NCBI RefSeq assembly: GCF_008271465.1
Contig: NZ_VMDU01000017.1
Span: 1 to 64,000 of the forward strand
From: Tabrizicola flagellatus
GTDB lineage: Bacteria > Pseudomonadota > Alphaproteobacteria > Rhodobacterales > Rhodobacteraceae
Length of the DNA stretch: 64,000 nucleotides
Direction of reading: 5' to 3'
A model generated the notes under the pieces. The model ran no database searches and was not told the DNA's origin. It saw only the letters and a program-made list of their open reading frames with translations. The position numbers and the translations under genes are program-made. The stretch's first letter is position 1. Every line of letters begins with the position of its first letter. Below, one piece after another: positions 7,527-16,034 of the stretch.

Positions 7527-8527
7527 TATCCGCCGGTATGGCTCATGTGGCGGGTGATCTGGCCGGCGACCTTCTGGCGGCTGTAGTCGAAGTCATGGCC
7601 CCTGGGCTTGCGCGCGATGGCGGCGCGGATCGCCTGTTCGAGCTGCGCGTCGTCGGGGCTGGCGCGGAGGGGCGCGCGGAGGTCGGCCATGTCCTCTTGC
7701 CCCAGGCACATGTAAAGCTCGCCCGTGCAGGTGAGCCGCACGCGGTTGCAGCTTTCGCAGAAATTGTGGGTGAGCGGCGTGATGAAGCCGACCTTCTGGC
7801 CGGTCTCCTCGATGCGGACATAGCGGGCGGGGCCGCCGGTGCGTTCGGCGAGGTCAGTGAGAGTGAAGCGTTGGGCCAGGCGGGCACGCAGGTCCTTCAG
7901 CGGCCAGTACTGGTCGAGGCGGAGGGGGGACATGTCCTCGCCCATCGGCATGACCTCGATGAAGGTGAGGTCGTGGCCCTGCGCGGCGCACCAGTCGAGG
8001 AGGGGAAAGAGCTCGTCCTCGTTGAAGCCTTTCAGCGCGACGGCGTTGATCTTGACGCGGAGACCGGCGGCCTTCGCGGCCTCGATGCCGTCGAGGACCT
8101 GGGGGAGGCGGCCCCAGCGGGTGATCTGCGCGAACTTGTCGGGGTCGAGCGTGTCGAGCGAGACGTTGACGCGGCGGACGCCGAGGTCGGCCAGCGGTTG
8201 CGCGAATTTCGCAAGCTGGCTGCCGTTGGTGGTGAGCGTGAGTTCCTTCAGCGCGCCGTTTTCGAGGTGGCGCGACATCGCCTGAAAGAAGGTGAGGATG
8301 CCCTTGCGGACCAAGGGTTCGCCCCCGGTGATGCGCAGCTTCTGCACGCCCATGCGGACGAAGGCGGAGCAGAGGCGGTCAAGCTCCTCGAGGCTGAGGA
8401 GGTCGGCCTTGGGCAGGAAGGTCATGTGTTCCGACATGCAGTAGGTGCAGCGGAAGTCGCAGCGGTCGGTGACCGAGACGCGCAGGTAGCTGATGGCGCG
8501 GGCGAAGGGGTCGATGAGCGGCTGCAT
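7526..8527 (-). CDS. moaA: GTP 3',8-cyclase MoaA (molybdenum cofactor biosynthesis)
   Basis: 333 residues, a radical-SAM enzyme that converts GTP to the 3',8-cyclo intermediate, the first step to cyclic pyranopterin and molybdopterin. The N-terminal cluster is C23-x3-C27-x2-C30 ([10 protein letters not shown]). The second, C-terminal 4Fe-4S site is C257-x2-C260-x13-C274. The protein ends in Gly-Gly, the conserved MoaA tail needed for activity, so the gene is complete. No other moa or mob gene is nearby; it stands alone between two hypothetical genes. The lipoprotein gene to its right is divergent. Confidence 0.96.
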   Translation of the reverse strand: MQPLIDPFARAISYLRVSVTDRCDFRCTYCMSEHMTFLPKADLLSLEELDRLCSAFVRMGVQKLRITGGEPLVRKGILTFFQAMSRHLENGALKELTLTTNGSQLAKFAQPLADLGVRRVNVSLDTLDPDKFAQITRWGRLPQVLDGIEAAKAAGLRVKINAVALKGFNEDELFPLLDWCAAQGHDLTFIEVMPMGEDMSPLRLDQYWPLKDLRARLAQRFTLTDLAERTGGPARYVRIEETGQKVGFITPLTHNFCESCNRVRLTCTGELYMCLGQEDMADLRAPLRASPDDAQLEQAIRAAIARKPRGHDFDYSRQKVAGQITRHMSHTGG

Positions 8528-8577
8528 GGGGGCAAGTTAGGCCCGGGCGGCCTGTCGCACAAGTGCGAGAGCGGCGA

Positions 8578-8606
8578 TTGCCGGGGCGGAAACGGCAGGT
8601 TAGGCT
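8578..8606 (+). promoter_or_regulatory. Candidate sigma-70 promoter for the 8613 lipoprotein gene
   Basis: TTGCCG (8578-8583), a 17-base spacer, and TAGGCT (8601-8606). The start codon is only six bases after the -10 box, and there is no ribosome site, so the transcript would be leaderless or nearly so. Compare the same arrangement before the gene at 29189. Confidence 0.45.
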
Positions 8607-8612
8607 ACGACC

Positions 8613-9080
8613 ATGCGACAGCTTGTGTTCCTGCCCGTTTTCGCCCTGGCCCTGTCGGGCTGTGCCCTGTTCCAGCCGCAGGGAGGTCCGAAGGCAACGG
8701 TCGCGCCTGCAGCGGCGCCCGAGGCGGCGCCGGCGGTCGCGACGACGCCGCTCGGCACGGCACGGGCGGTGAGTGCGGCGGCGCTGGACCAGACCACGGC
8801 CGAGGAGAAGGCGGCGGCGCTGGCGGCGCCGGCCAAGGGCGGCGAGCGCGAGCTGGGCAAGGTGGTCGTGGCGCTGGGCCCGCCGGCCGAGCAGGGGATC
8901 TGGCTGTCCTCGGCTCTGGTCAAGGAGAAGGCGCAGGGGCGGATCGTGACGGCCGAGGGCAAGTCGCTGGCGGTGGAATTGCGGCCGGGGACGGGGGCGG
9001 CGCTGCTGTCGCTCGCGGCGTTCCAGGCGCTGGGGCTGGGTCTGACCTCGCTGCCCGAGGTGACGGTCTTCGGGTCCTGA
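8613..9080 (+). CDS. Putative lipoprotein, 155 residues
   Basis: The N-terminus MRQLVFLPVFALALSGC is a lipoprotein signal with lipobox LSGC (lipidated C17). An Ala-rich linker follows (about residues 25-70). The C-terminal domain from about residue 80 reads VALGPPAEQGIWLSSALVKE, then KSLAVELRP and LSLAAFQALGLGLTSLPEV. It looks like a small beta-rich envelope domain. I recall similar lipoproteins in other Rhodobacterales, sometimes carrying a misleading D-galactarate dehydratase name, but I cannot give a function. It would be anchored to a membrane on the periplasmic side. It is a single-gene unit, convergent with nagA. Confidence 0.75.
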   Translation: MRQLVFLPVFALALSGCALFQPQGGPKATVAPAAAPEAAPAVATTPLGTARAVSAAALDQTTAEEKAAALAAPAKGGERELGKVVVALGPPAEQGIWLSSALVKEKAQGRIVTAEGKSLAVELRPGTGAALLSLAAFQALGLGLTSLPEVTVFGS

Positions 9081-9088
9081 CCCACGCG

Positions 9089-9138
9089 GCCGGGGGTTTC
9101 ACTCCCGGACCCCCGAGAGTATTTGGCAAAAGGGCAAG
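9089..9138. repeat. Terminator-like element between the lipoprotein gene and nagA
   Basis: A short GC stem, GGGGGT (9092-9097) with ACCCCC (9109-9114), is followed by CGAGAGTATTTGGCAAAAGG. This is the second copy of the AGTATTTGG box. Read on the minus strand it follows the nagA stop as CTTTTGCC-CAAATACT-CTCGGGGGT, i.e. a T-rich stretch and then a stem. It probably serves 3' end formation for one or both converging genes. Confidence 0.5.
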
Positions 9139-9142
9139 CAGG

Positions 9143-10297
9143 TCAGGCGGGCTGGGTGGCCAGGTGGTCGGCAAGCGTTCCGGTGACCTGCCAGTCCGCG
9201 TCGAGGATCAGGAGGTCGGCCGCCGCGCGCCGTTCGGGGCTGGCGAGCTCGGGCCGGCCCATGAGGCGCGCGGGGGCGGAGACGGCCATGTCGAGCGCGG
9301 TGTCCGGCGCGGCGCCAACGGCGGTGATGAGGCGGCGCAGGCCCTCGGCCATGGTGACATGGGCGCCGGCGAGCGAGCCTTCGGCATTCACGAGGCGGCC
9401 GTCCTTGAGCCAGATGTCGCGGCCGTAGAGGCGGAAGTGGTCCGAGCCGCCGACGGTGCACATGGCGTCGGAGACGAGGAACATCCGGCCGGGCAGGGGG
9501 CGGGCGCGCAGGGCGAGGCCCACCATTTCATCCGCGACATGGATGCCGTCGCAGATGATGCCGGCATAGGCGGTGGAATTGATGCAGGCACCGGTCACGC
9601 CGGGGGCGCGGTTCAGCATCGGCGACATGGCGTTGAAAAGATGGGTGAAGCAGGTGGCGCCGGCCTCGAGGAGCGCGCGGACATCGGCGGCGGTGGCGTC
9701 GGAATGGCCGATCGAGACCACGGCGCCGGTCGCGGCGAGGCGGGCCACGTCCTGCGGGCTGGTGGTTTCGGGGGCGACGGTGATCTTGACGAAGATCCCC
9801 TCCTCGCGCAGGCGGCGGACATGGGCGAGCGTCGCGGGTTCGAAGGGGCGGATCCATTCGGCGGCATGGGTGCCGCGGCGGGGGAGCGAGAGGTGCGGGC
9901 CTTCGATGTGCAGACCGAGGAGGCTGCGGTCGGGCCGGGGTTCGGCGAAGGCGGCGAGCGTGGCCTCGACCGCGCGGGCCAGGACCTCGGGCGCGTCGGT
10001 GATGACGGTGGGCAGGATGCCGACGGTGCCGAAGCGGCGATGCGCGGCGGCCATGCGGTGGAGCGCCTCGGGCGACTGGTCGTTGTTGAGGAGCGCGTCG
10101 CCGCCGCCGTTGACCTGGAGATCGAGGAAGCCGGGGGTGAGCGTGCCCGCCATGCGGCGCACGGGGGCGCCGGGGGGCGGGTTGTCGGCCAGGGTCAGGC
10201 TGCGGTCGCCCGCGACCCCGAGCGCGGCACCGGGGCGAAGCCGCGTGCCGTCGTAGATCGCGTCGGGCAGGAGCCAGAGGTCGGGTTGGGCGGTCAT
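9143..10297 (-). CDS. nagA: N-acetylglucosamine-6-phosphate deacetylase
   Basis: 384 residues, amidohydrolase superfamily. It removes acetate from GlcNAc-6-phosphate to give glucosamine-6-phosphate. Metal and catalytic residues are recognisable by NagA motifs: PGFLDLQVNGGGD (Gln in place of the usual His, as in E. coli), E132 in HIEGPHLS, H198 in GHSDA, H219 in THLFNAM and catalytic D277 in LVSDAM. Last gene of the minus-strand amino-sugar operon; its ATG overlaps the stop of the upstream KbaZ-like gene by four bases (10294-10297). Confidence 0.95.
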   Translation of the reverse strand: MTAQPDLWLLPDAIYDGTRLRPGAALGVAGDRSLTLADNPPPGAPVRRMAGTLTPGFLDLQVNGGGDALLNNDQSPEALHRMAAAHRRFGTVGILPTVITDAPEVLARAVEATLAAFAEPRPDRSLLGLHIEGPHLSLPRRGTHAAEWIRPFEPATLAHVRRLREEGIFVKITVAPETTSPQDVARLAATGAVVSIGHSDATAADVRALLEAGATCFTHLFNAMSPMLNRAPGVTGACINSTAYAGIICDGIHVADEMVGLALRARPLPGRMFLVSDAMCTVGGSDHFRLYGRDIWLKDGRLVNAEGSLAGAHVTMAEGLRRLITAVGAAPDTALDMAVSAPARLMGRPELASPERRAAADLLILDADWQVTGTLADHLATQPA

Positions 10298-11559
10298 GGC
10301 CGGGTTCCCGTGAAGAAGTAGGGGCGCAGGGCGGTCTGCACCCGGGCGAGCGCCAGGGCGCGGGGCAGGGAATGGCGGCTTTCGCGGGCCAGCGCAATCT
10401 CCTCTGCGCGGAAATGGGCGGCGAGCAGCGGATCGGGCAGGCGCCTGTCGTCGAGGTCGGCCAGCAGGCGGGCGACGGCCTGTTCAGCCGCGGGGGCGGG
10501 CCAGTAGTAGCGGATGCGGTCGGCCAGGCCGAAGTGCCGTTCGGTCCGCGGATCGGCGGTCTGGCCGTGGACATGCGCCTGCCAGTGGGCGGGGTTGGCG
10601 AGCATCACCGCCTCCATCGTGTCGGGCAGCGAGGGGCCCGAGGCCCAGCCGTTCTGGGCGCGGATCGTGTCGAGCGCGTAGAGCGCCTCGCGCCAGGCGA
10701 AGGTGAGCGCGGGGCCGACCTTCTGGAAGGCGAAGCCCAGTTCCGCGAGGCGGGGGTAGGCCGCGGGGTGCTGGTAGTCGGTCGAATGGGCCTCGAGGCA
10801 GAGGCTGGGCCAGTCGGTGAGGGCGTCGAGGAGGTGGGGGTCGCGGGCGAGGGGGAGGTGGTGCACCTCCATCGGCGAGAATTCCACGCCCGGCTGGACG
10901 ACGAGGCCGCCGATCAGGTCGAGGGGGATGTTCGCGGCCCGGAAGGCGTCGCGGTGGGCGGCGAGGGTGGCCGCCGCGCTGTCCGGGGTGGTGGGCGGGA
11001 TGTCGCCGTGGTCGTCGGCGCGCGCGCCGCCGGGGGGAGGGACCTCGGTGCCGATGACGAAGAGGAGTGCGGCGGGATCGGGCGCATGGGCAAGCGCGGT
11101 GGCGGCCAGCGCAGCAGAGCGGGCGGCGGTGACGGCATCGGGAAGCTGGGCGGGTTCCCCGGCGCAGCCTTCGGAGCAGTCGAGGTGGATCTTGGTGAAG
11201 CCCGCGGCGGCATAGTCGACGACCATGCGGTGGGCCTTGTCCATCGCCTGTCCGGCAGGCAGGCGCCGCCAGGCCTGGGGGCCGAGATGGTCGCCGCCGA
11301 AGAGGAGGCGCGAGGGCGAGACCCCGGCGCGGGCGGCGATGTCCCGGACGAAGCCGATGAAACCCGCCGGGGTCAGTCCGGTATAGCCGCCGTCCTGGTT
11401 GACCTGGTTCGAGGTGGCCTCGACGACGAGGGGCTGGTCGAGCGCCTCTGCCAGGGTGAGGGAGGCCTCTAGCGCCTGCGCATGGGCGGTGCAGACCGAG
11501 GGGATGGCGACGGCCTCTCCTGCCCGGTTGCGGGCGATGATCCGGCGGAGGTCAGGCAT
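10294..11559 (-). CDS. KbaZ/GatZ-like protein (tagatose-bisphosphate aldolase non-catalytic subunit family)
   Basis: 421 residues, close to E. coli GatZ/KbaZ (about 420-430). The N-terminal AIPSVCTAHAQALEASL resembles the GatZ family opening, and the TIM-barrel-like body has LLFGGDHLGPQAWRRLPA and FTKIHLDCSEGC. In E. coli these proteins stabilise the class II aldolase GatY/KbaY, which cleaves tagatose-1,6-bisphosphate. No GatY/KbaY or tagatose-6-phosphate kinase is in this window, so the protein stands without its usual partner. It may act alone or the partner may be elsewhere. Overlaps the ROK kinase gene by eight bases on one side and nagA by four on the other. Confidence 0.85.
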   Translation of the reverse strand: MPDLRRIIARNRAGEAVAIPSVCTAHAQALEASLTLAEALDQPLVVEATSNQVNQDGGYTGLTPAGFIGFVRDIAARAGVSPSRLLFGGDHLGPQAWRRLPAGQAMDKAHRMVVDYAAAGFTKIHLDCSEGCAGEPAQLPDAVTAARSAALAATALAHAPDPAALLFVIGTEVPPPGGARADDHGDIPPTTPDSAAATLAAHRDAFRAANIPLDLIGGLVVQPGVEFSPMEVHHLPLARDPHLLDALTDWPSLCLEAHSTDYQHPAAYPRLAELGFAFQKVGPALTFAWREALYALDTIRAQNGWASGPSLPDTMEAVMLANPAHWQAHVHGQTADPRTERHFGLADRIRYYWPAPAAEQAVARLLADLDDRRLPDPLLAAHFRAEEIALARESRHSLPRALALARVQTALRPYFFTGTRP

Positions 11560-12484
11560 GGGCGGTCTCCTGTCCGGCTCCGGTCAGGGCATGGAGGGCC
11601 GCGCCGCGCGCGCCGGAGGCGTCGCCGCCCTGGGCCAGGCGGATCGCGGGGATCGGGAAGCCGCGGAGCGTGGCGGCGGAGAGGCGGCGGGTGAGGTCGT
11701 CGGTCAGGCCCGGCGCGCGTGAAAGGCCGCCGCCGAGGACGATGACCTGGGGGTCGAGGGTGAGGCAGAGCGTCACCAGGAACTCGGTGGCGAGGTCGAG
11801 CCAGATCTCCCAGGCGAGCGCGAAGGCGGGGGTGGCGGCGCGGCCGGCGACGATGGTTTCGGGCGCGTGGTCCTGGCCGGTCAGATGTGCCGCGATGCGG
11901 GTAAGGCCGGGGGCGGAGAGGTAGGTTTCCGCGCAGCCCTCGCGCCCGCAGCCGCAGCGCAGGAGCGGCAGGTTGTGGGCGACGATGGGGCCGGCGGCGA
12001 GGGGGAAATGGCCGAACTCGCCCCCGGTGGCGGCGGGCGAGGGCAGGAGGCGGCCGCCGGTGACGACCCCGCCCGCAACGCCGGTGCCGAGGATCAGGCC
12101 CACGGCGGGATCGGCGTCCCGGGCGGCGCCGAGCCGGGCTTCGGAGAGGGCGAGGGCGCGGCAGTCGTTGATCCAGGCGACGGGGCGGCCGGCGGCGGCG
12201 GCGAGGTCGGCGGGGAAGGGCTTGCCGGTGGCGGGGAGGTTCGAGGTGAGCGCGAGGCCGGTCGCGGGGTTCACGAGGCCCGCGGCGGAGATGCCGACGG
12301 GCAGGCCGGGGGCCTGGGCATCGCACCAGCGGATCGCCCCGGCCATGGCGGCGAGGAGACCGGCATAATCCTTCGGCGTCGGCCAGCGGTGGCGGGCGGC
12401 AAGCTGCCAGTCGGGGCCGAAGACCTGCGCCTCGATCTTGGTGCCGCCGAGATCGATGCCGGCAGAGATCGGGACTGCAGTCAT
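11552..12484 (-). CDS. ROK-family sugar kinase (probable N-acetylhexosamine kinase)
   Basis: 310 residues. ROK features in order: phosphate-binding DLGGTK (11-16), catalytic D107 in INDCRAL, second ATP motif GTGVAGG (133-139), GEFGH at 155-159 whose E156 and H159 contact the sugar and zinc, and the zinc motif C177-x-C179-G-x2-G-C184-x-E. The GExGH form is typical of kinases for GlcNAc, ManNAc or glucose. Since nagA and SIS-domain deaminases flank it, phosphorylation of an N-acetylhexosamine at O6 is the likely role. Four-base overlap (ATGA) with the upstream SIS gene. Confidence 0.88.
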   Translation of the reverse strand: MTAVPISAGIDLGGTKIEAQVFGPDWQLAARHRWPTPKDYAGLLAAMAGAIRWCDAQAPGLPVGISAAGLVNPATGLALTSNLPATGKPFPADLAAAAGRPVAWINDCRALALSEARLGAARDADPAVGLILGTGVAGGVVTGGRLLPSPAATGGEFGHFPLAAGPIVAHNLPLLRCGCGREGCAETYLSAPGLTRIAAHLTGQDHAPETIVAGRAATPAFALAWEIWLDLATEFLVTLCLTLDPQVIVLGGGLSRAPGLTDDLTRRLSAATLRGFPIPAIRLAQGGDASGARGAALHALTGAGQETAHA

Positions 12485-13551
12485 GGCGTCACCGGGTGGA
12501 GCTTCACGCCCGAGACGACGCGGGTCAGCGTGCCCTGGCCGGCAAAGGGGTCATCGACGTTCAGGCCGAGGGCGTCGGACCAGGTGACGGCGAGGATCTG
12601 GGCCAGCGCGACGTAGAGGGGGGCGGACCAGAGGTCGTCGAAGCCCGGGGGCAGGTCCGGGGCGGTGATGCGGCTGGCCGGGAACTGGGCGCGCAGTTCG
12701 GCGAGGAGATCCTCGTCATAGGCGCGGGCATGGGGATCGGCGGAGCGGAAGAGCCAGAGGTCGGTTTCCCCCACCGTGAAGCTTTTCGGCCCGTGGCGGA
12801 AGCCGAGAGACGAATCCCAGAGCGCGGGGATGCGGCCGGCGGACAGCTCCATCACCTTGAGCGCGGCTTCGCGGGCGGCGAAGGCGAGGGGGCCGGTGCC
12901 GAGGAATACGGCGCGGGCGGGACGGCGGGCGGCCGCTGCCTCGGAGCGGAAGCCGGGCAGGAGGGCGGCGAGGCAGTCCGCCAGGGCGGCGAAGCGCGCG
13001 GGGGTGGCTTCGGGCGCGAGGCCCGGGTCGAAGAGGGCGGCGGCGGTCAGGAGCATGGTCGAGAAGCTGGAGGTCATCGCGAAGCCCTGATCGTGGGTCG
13101 CCTCGGGCAGGGTGATGACGCTGGCTTTCGGGTCGCGGCCAAGGGCAGAGGCGGCGTTGCAGGTGATGTGGAGGCGCGGCCAATGGGGCGCGAGGGCGTC
13201 CAGCGCCTGCTGGAGACCGATCGATTCCGCCGAATTGCCCGAGCGGCCGAAGCTGACGATCAGTTTCGGGGCGCCGGTCAGGCAGGCATGGGGGCGGGCG
13301 ACGATGTCGGTCGTCGGGACGGCGCGGAGGCGGGGGCCCCGCTGGCCTTCGTGGCGGCCTTCGAGGCCGGAGGCGAGGATGTCGCCGATATAGGCCGAGG
13401 TGCCGGCGCCGCAGAACCAGACCTCTGCCGCGCCGGTCGCCGCGATCCGGCGGCGCAGGTCGGCGACGGGCAGCTGCACGCCCCAGTCGGCCCAGATCGC
13501 GGGCTGGGCGAGGATCTCGCGGAAGGTGGCGTGGCGGGTCAGGTCGGTCAT
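12481..13551 (-). CDS. SIS-domain sugar-phosphate isomerase/deaminase (AgaS-like)
   Basis: 356 residues from the ATG at 13551 (MTDLTRHATFREIL). A longer in-frame extension runs into the repeat region and is rejected. Two SIS domains: the first has FCGAGTSAYIGD and ISFGRSGNSAESIG, the second FLGTGPLAFAAREAALKVME. The middle shows SLGFRHGPKSF, the segment that in AgaS and GlmS-type proteins closes the active site. AgaS deaminates galactosamine-6-phosphate to tagatose-6-phosphate. With a KbaZ-like gene two genes down, a GalNAc branch is plausible, but the substrate is not proven by sequence. Confidence 0.85.
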   Translation of the reverse strand: MTDLTRHATFREILAQPAIWADWGVQLPVADLRRRIAATGAAEVWFCGAGTSAYIGDILASGLEGRHEGQRGPRLRAVPTTDIVARPHACLTGAPKLIVSFGRSGNSAESIGLQQALDALAPHWPRLHITCNAASALGRDPKASVITLPEATHDQGFAMTSSFSTMLLTAAALFDPGLAPEATPARFAALADCLAALLPGFRSEAAAARRPARAVFLGTGPLAFAAREAALKVMELSAGRIPALWDSSLGFRHGPKSFTVGETDLWLFRSADPHARAYDEDLLAELRAQFPASRITAPDLPPGFDDLWSAPLYVALAQILAVTWSDALGLNVDDPFAGQGTLTRVVSGVKLHPVTP

Positions 13552-13578
13552 GTCCGGTCTTTCTGCATCGGTCGGGTG

Positions 13579-13757
13579 CCCCCCACCCCCGGCCCCTCCC
13601 CACGCGAGGGAGGGGAGGCGCGGGACCGGAGGCGGCGGTGCGGGGGGAGGCGGCGGGCAGATTGCGCGCCTGCGGCGCAAGCCTTCTGTCTCGCCTCTGG
13701 CCTGCGGCCAACCGGCTCGGCGCGGCCTCCGGCGGGAGTATTTGGCAAAGGGCAAAT
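13579..13757. repeat. Composite intergenic repeat between the two SIS genes
   Basis: The 229-base gap holds no gene. It contains a C-tract/G-tract hairpin CCCCTCCCC-(CGAG)-GGGAGGGG-type element (13579-13620; copies at 14810-14850 and 28926-28969) and a longer repeat (13664-13757) that matches 29013-29104 closely, ending in the GGGAGTATTTGGCAAAGGGC box. This interrupts an otherwise tightly overlapping operon and may cause partial termination or an mRNA processing point. Confidence 0.6.
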
Positions 13758-13780
13758 GGGCCGTGCGATGCGGGGAGCGG

Positions 13781-14797
13781 TCATCGGGTTTCGGTCACCT
13801 TGGAGAGCGTTGCCGGGCGGTCGGGGTCGTGGCCGAGGGCGAGGGCGGTTCGGAGAGCGAGGGGGTAGGTAAGGCAGAGGAGCGCGGCGGCGGCGGCGGC
13901 GGGGGTGAGGCCGGTCGCGCCGGCATCCGAGGGGCGGAGTCGGAAGACGGTGCCGCCGGCGGCGCGGAAGCGGGTCTCGGCGGTGTCGAGGCTGTCCTGC
14001 ACCTCGGCCTGTTCGGTGTCGAGGATCAGGATGAGGAGCGGGTTGGTGACGAGTTGCAGCGGGCCGTGCAGGACCTCTGAGGAGGAATAGGCCTCGGCAT
14101 GGAGCGCGCAGCATTCCTTGAGTTTCAGCGCCAGTTCCTGCGCCGCTCCGAAGCCGGTGTCGCGGCCGATGACATAGACGTGGGAGGCGCGCAGGAGGGC
14201 GGCGAGCAGGGCGCGGGTCTGCGGCAGTTCGCGGCCGTGGAGCGCGGCGACGGCCCGGGCGGAGGCCGCGGCGCGGGGGGCGTAGGCGGGCACCAGCGCG
14301 GAGAGGAGCGCCATGCCGCCGGCGATGGCGCCGACCACGGACTTGGTGGCGGGAACGGCGCGTTCCGGCCCTGCGCCGATGCGGACCGTGGCCTGGGCCT
14401 CGGCCTCGACCGGGCTGTCGGGGGCGTTGGTGAGCGCGAGGACGGTCGCGCCCATCGCCCTTGCCCCGCTGGCGGAGCGGACCAGGTCGGGCGAGGCGCC
14501 GGATTGCGAGACGACGAGGACCGCGCTGTCCTTCAGCCGGACGCCGCCACCGAGCGAGAAGATCGAGGGCGGCAGCGAGGTCGCGGGCAGGCCGGTTTCG
14601 CGCATGATCTCGTAGGACAGGATGTTCGCGGCGGCGTCCGAGGAGCCGCGGGCGACGGTGTAGATCGCGCGCAGGGCGGGGAGGTCGGGCAGGGCGACGG
14701 GTTGCGCGACCGAGGCGGCGAAGACGGCCGGAGCCTCGGCGATCTCGCGCGCCATGTGCTGGCCGGCGTCGGGGGAGAGGTCGATCATGGCGGTCAT
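13781..14797 (-). CDS. SIS-domain glucosamine-6-phosphate deaminase (NagB-II type)
   Basis: 338 residues from ATG 14797, with GGGAGG about ten bases before it; an ATG nine bases later (14788) is also possible. It resembles the isomerase half of GlmS without the glutaminase domain. SIS 1 contains YTVARGSSDAAANIL and LVVSQSGASPDLVRS; SIS 2 contains YVIGRDTGFGAAQELALKLK and AEAYSSSEVLHGPL. The C-terminus ATLSKVTETR is like the GlmS/NagB-II tail that supplies a catalytic Lys. Most likely converts glucosamine-6-phosphate to fructose-6-phosphate plus ammonia, the step after NagA. Confidence 0.85.
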   Translation of the reverse strand: MTAMIDLSPDAGQHMAREIAEAPAVFAASVAQPVALPDLPALRAIYTVARGSSDAAANILSYEIMRETGLPATSLPPSIFSLGGGVRLKDSAVLVVSQSGASPDLVRSASGARAMGATVLALTNAPDSPVEAEAQATVRIGAGPERAVPATKSVVGAIAGGMALLSALVPAYAPRAAASARAVAALHGRELPQTRALLAALLRASHVYVIGRDTGFGAAQELALKLKECCALHAEAYSSSEVLHGPLQLVTNPLLILILDTEQAEVQDSLDTAETRFRAAGGTVFRLRPSDAGATGLTPAAAAAALLCLTYPLALRTALALGHDPDRPATLSKVTETR

Positions 14798-14809
14798 CCG
14801 GATGCGGCC

Positions 14810-14850
14810 TCCCACCCCCAGCCCCTTCCCACGGAGGGGGAGGGGAGGCG
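14810..14850. repeat. C-tract/G-tract hairpin upstream of the NagB-II-like gene
   Basis: CCCACCCCCAGCCCCTTCCC, then ACGGA, then GGGGGAGGGGAGGCG. The same element is present at 13579-13620 and 28926-28969. It lies between the oxidoreductase stop and the SIS start on the minus strand, so it would form a strong RNA stem inside the operon message. Confidence 0.55.
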
Positions 14851-14876
14851 CGGGGCGTTGAGGTCGGGAGCAGGGG

Positions 14877-16019
14877 TCATGGGCGCAGCCCGTGAGCGTC
14901 GAGCTGTGCCCAGGTGTCGGTCAGGTCCAGGATGCGGCCGGTGATGCGCGCCTCGTCCAGCGCGAGCGCGGCGATGCCGGCCTCCATCGCGTCGAGGATC
15001 GAGACGGGCAGGCTGTCGCGTTCCCCGCGCAGGTAGGCGGTGATGTCGCGGCACATGAGCTGGTCGGCGCCGTAATGCGCCCCCTTCATCGCGGTGCCCT
15101 GGGTGTAGTCGTGGTCGGCGAGGCGGCGGCCGTCGCGGGCGGTGACGCGCAGGAAGCCGCGGACGAAATCGCCTTCGGCCATGCCATGCGTGCCCATCAC
15201 GCAGAAGCGGCGGTGTTCGTCGGGGACGTTGAGGTTGGTGTGGAAGGCGAGGCTGGCGCCGGTTTCGTATTCCAGGATCGCGGTCTGGAAATCCACGATG
15301 TCGCCGTCCGAGGTGAAGGGATCGTCGGTCGCCTCCCATACGGATTTCTTGACGTGGAAGATCTCGGCCTCGGCATTCGAGCGGGGCGCGTTGGCGGGGA
15401 CGAAGCTCTTGCGGCCGCCGAAGCTGGCCACGCGGCGGGGGCGCGAGCCGGTGACCATGTTGTAGATGTCGAGGTCGTGGCAGCACTTCTCCAGCATGAA
15501 GCCGCCGGCGAGGCCGGTCTTGCGGCGCCAGTCGCGCATGAAGAAGGCGCCGTGGTAGGGGCCGATGTGTTCGTTGGCCTCTAGGGAGGTGATCTCGCCC
15601 AGCCAGCCTTGCGCCATGGCGGCACGGAGGTCCACCATGTGCTGCGAATAGCGCAGGACGAGGCCGACCATCGCGCGGTTTACCCCGCCGTGTCTTGCCA
15701 GCAGGCGGGCGAGTTCCAGCGTCTCCTCGATCGAGACCACCACGGGCTTTTCGGTGAAGACCTGCACCCCGGCCTCGAGCCCGAGGCGGATCTGGTCGAG
15801 GTGGAAGACGTTCGGCGAAAAGACGCAGTAGAGGTCGGGGCGGGCGTCCGACAGCATCGCCTCGATGGAAGGATAGCGCGGGGTGTCCTCGCCGATCATG
15901 GCCAGATGCGTGGGCTGCGGGTCGTAGTAGCCGACGACTTCGGCCTCGGGCATTTCTGCCTTCAGCGTGGTCAGGACATGACCGGCCCGCAGGCCGATGC
16001 CCGAGGTGACGATACGCAT
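14877..16019 (-). CDS. Gfo/Idh/MocA-family oxidoreductase
   Basis: 380 residues. N-terminal Rossmann domain for NAD(P), with the family signature FTEKPVVVSIEETLELARLL; the lysine of EKP is the conserved catalytic Lys. The C-terminal domain has GGFMLEKCCHDLDIYNMVTG, which supplies the usual catalytic His-Asp pair. Family members oxidise or epimerise sugars, sugar acids or sugar nucleotides. Its position directly after the ABC transporter genes suggests it acts on the imported sugar, perhaps oxidising a hydroxyl at C3 or C1. The standard GlcNAc route does not need such an enzyme, so the true substrate may be a modified amino sugar. AAGGAG precedes the ATG. Confidence 0.85.
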   Translation of the reverse strand: MRIVTSGIGLRAGHVLTTLKAEMPEAEVVGYYDPQPTHLAMIGEDTPRYPSIEAMLSDARPDLYCVFSPNVFHLDQIRLGLEAGVQVFTEKPVVVSIEETLELARLLARHGGVNRAMVGLVLRYSQHMVDLRAAMAQGWLGEITSLEANEHIGPYHGAFFMRDWRRKTGLAGGFMLEKCCHDLDIYNMVTGSRPRRVASFGGRKSFVPANAPRSNAEAEIFHVKKSVWEATDDPFTSDGDIVDFQTAILEYETGASLAFHTNLNVPDEHRRFCVMGTHGMAEGDFVRGFLRVTARDGRRLADHDYTQGTAMKGAHYGADQLMCRDITAYLRGERDSLPVSILDAMEAGIAALALDEARITGRILDLTDTWAQLDAHGLRP

Positions 16020-16034
16020 CGCTTTCTCCTTCGG

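Noticed and set aside
7538-10321. 927-residue open frame on the plus strand covering moaA, the lipoprotein gene and nagA
   Set aside because: It spans three well-supported genes on both strands and is compositionally biased (Gly/Ala/Asp), typical of GC-rich antisense frames.
12481-13755. N-terminal extension of the AgaS-like gene
   Set aside because: The extra 68 residues read through the intergenic repeat and are Pro/Arg-rich; family homology begins at the ATG at 13551.
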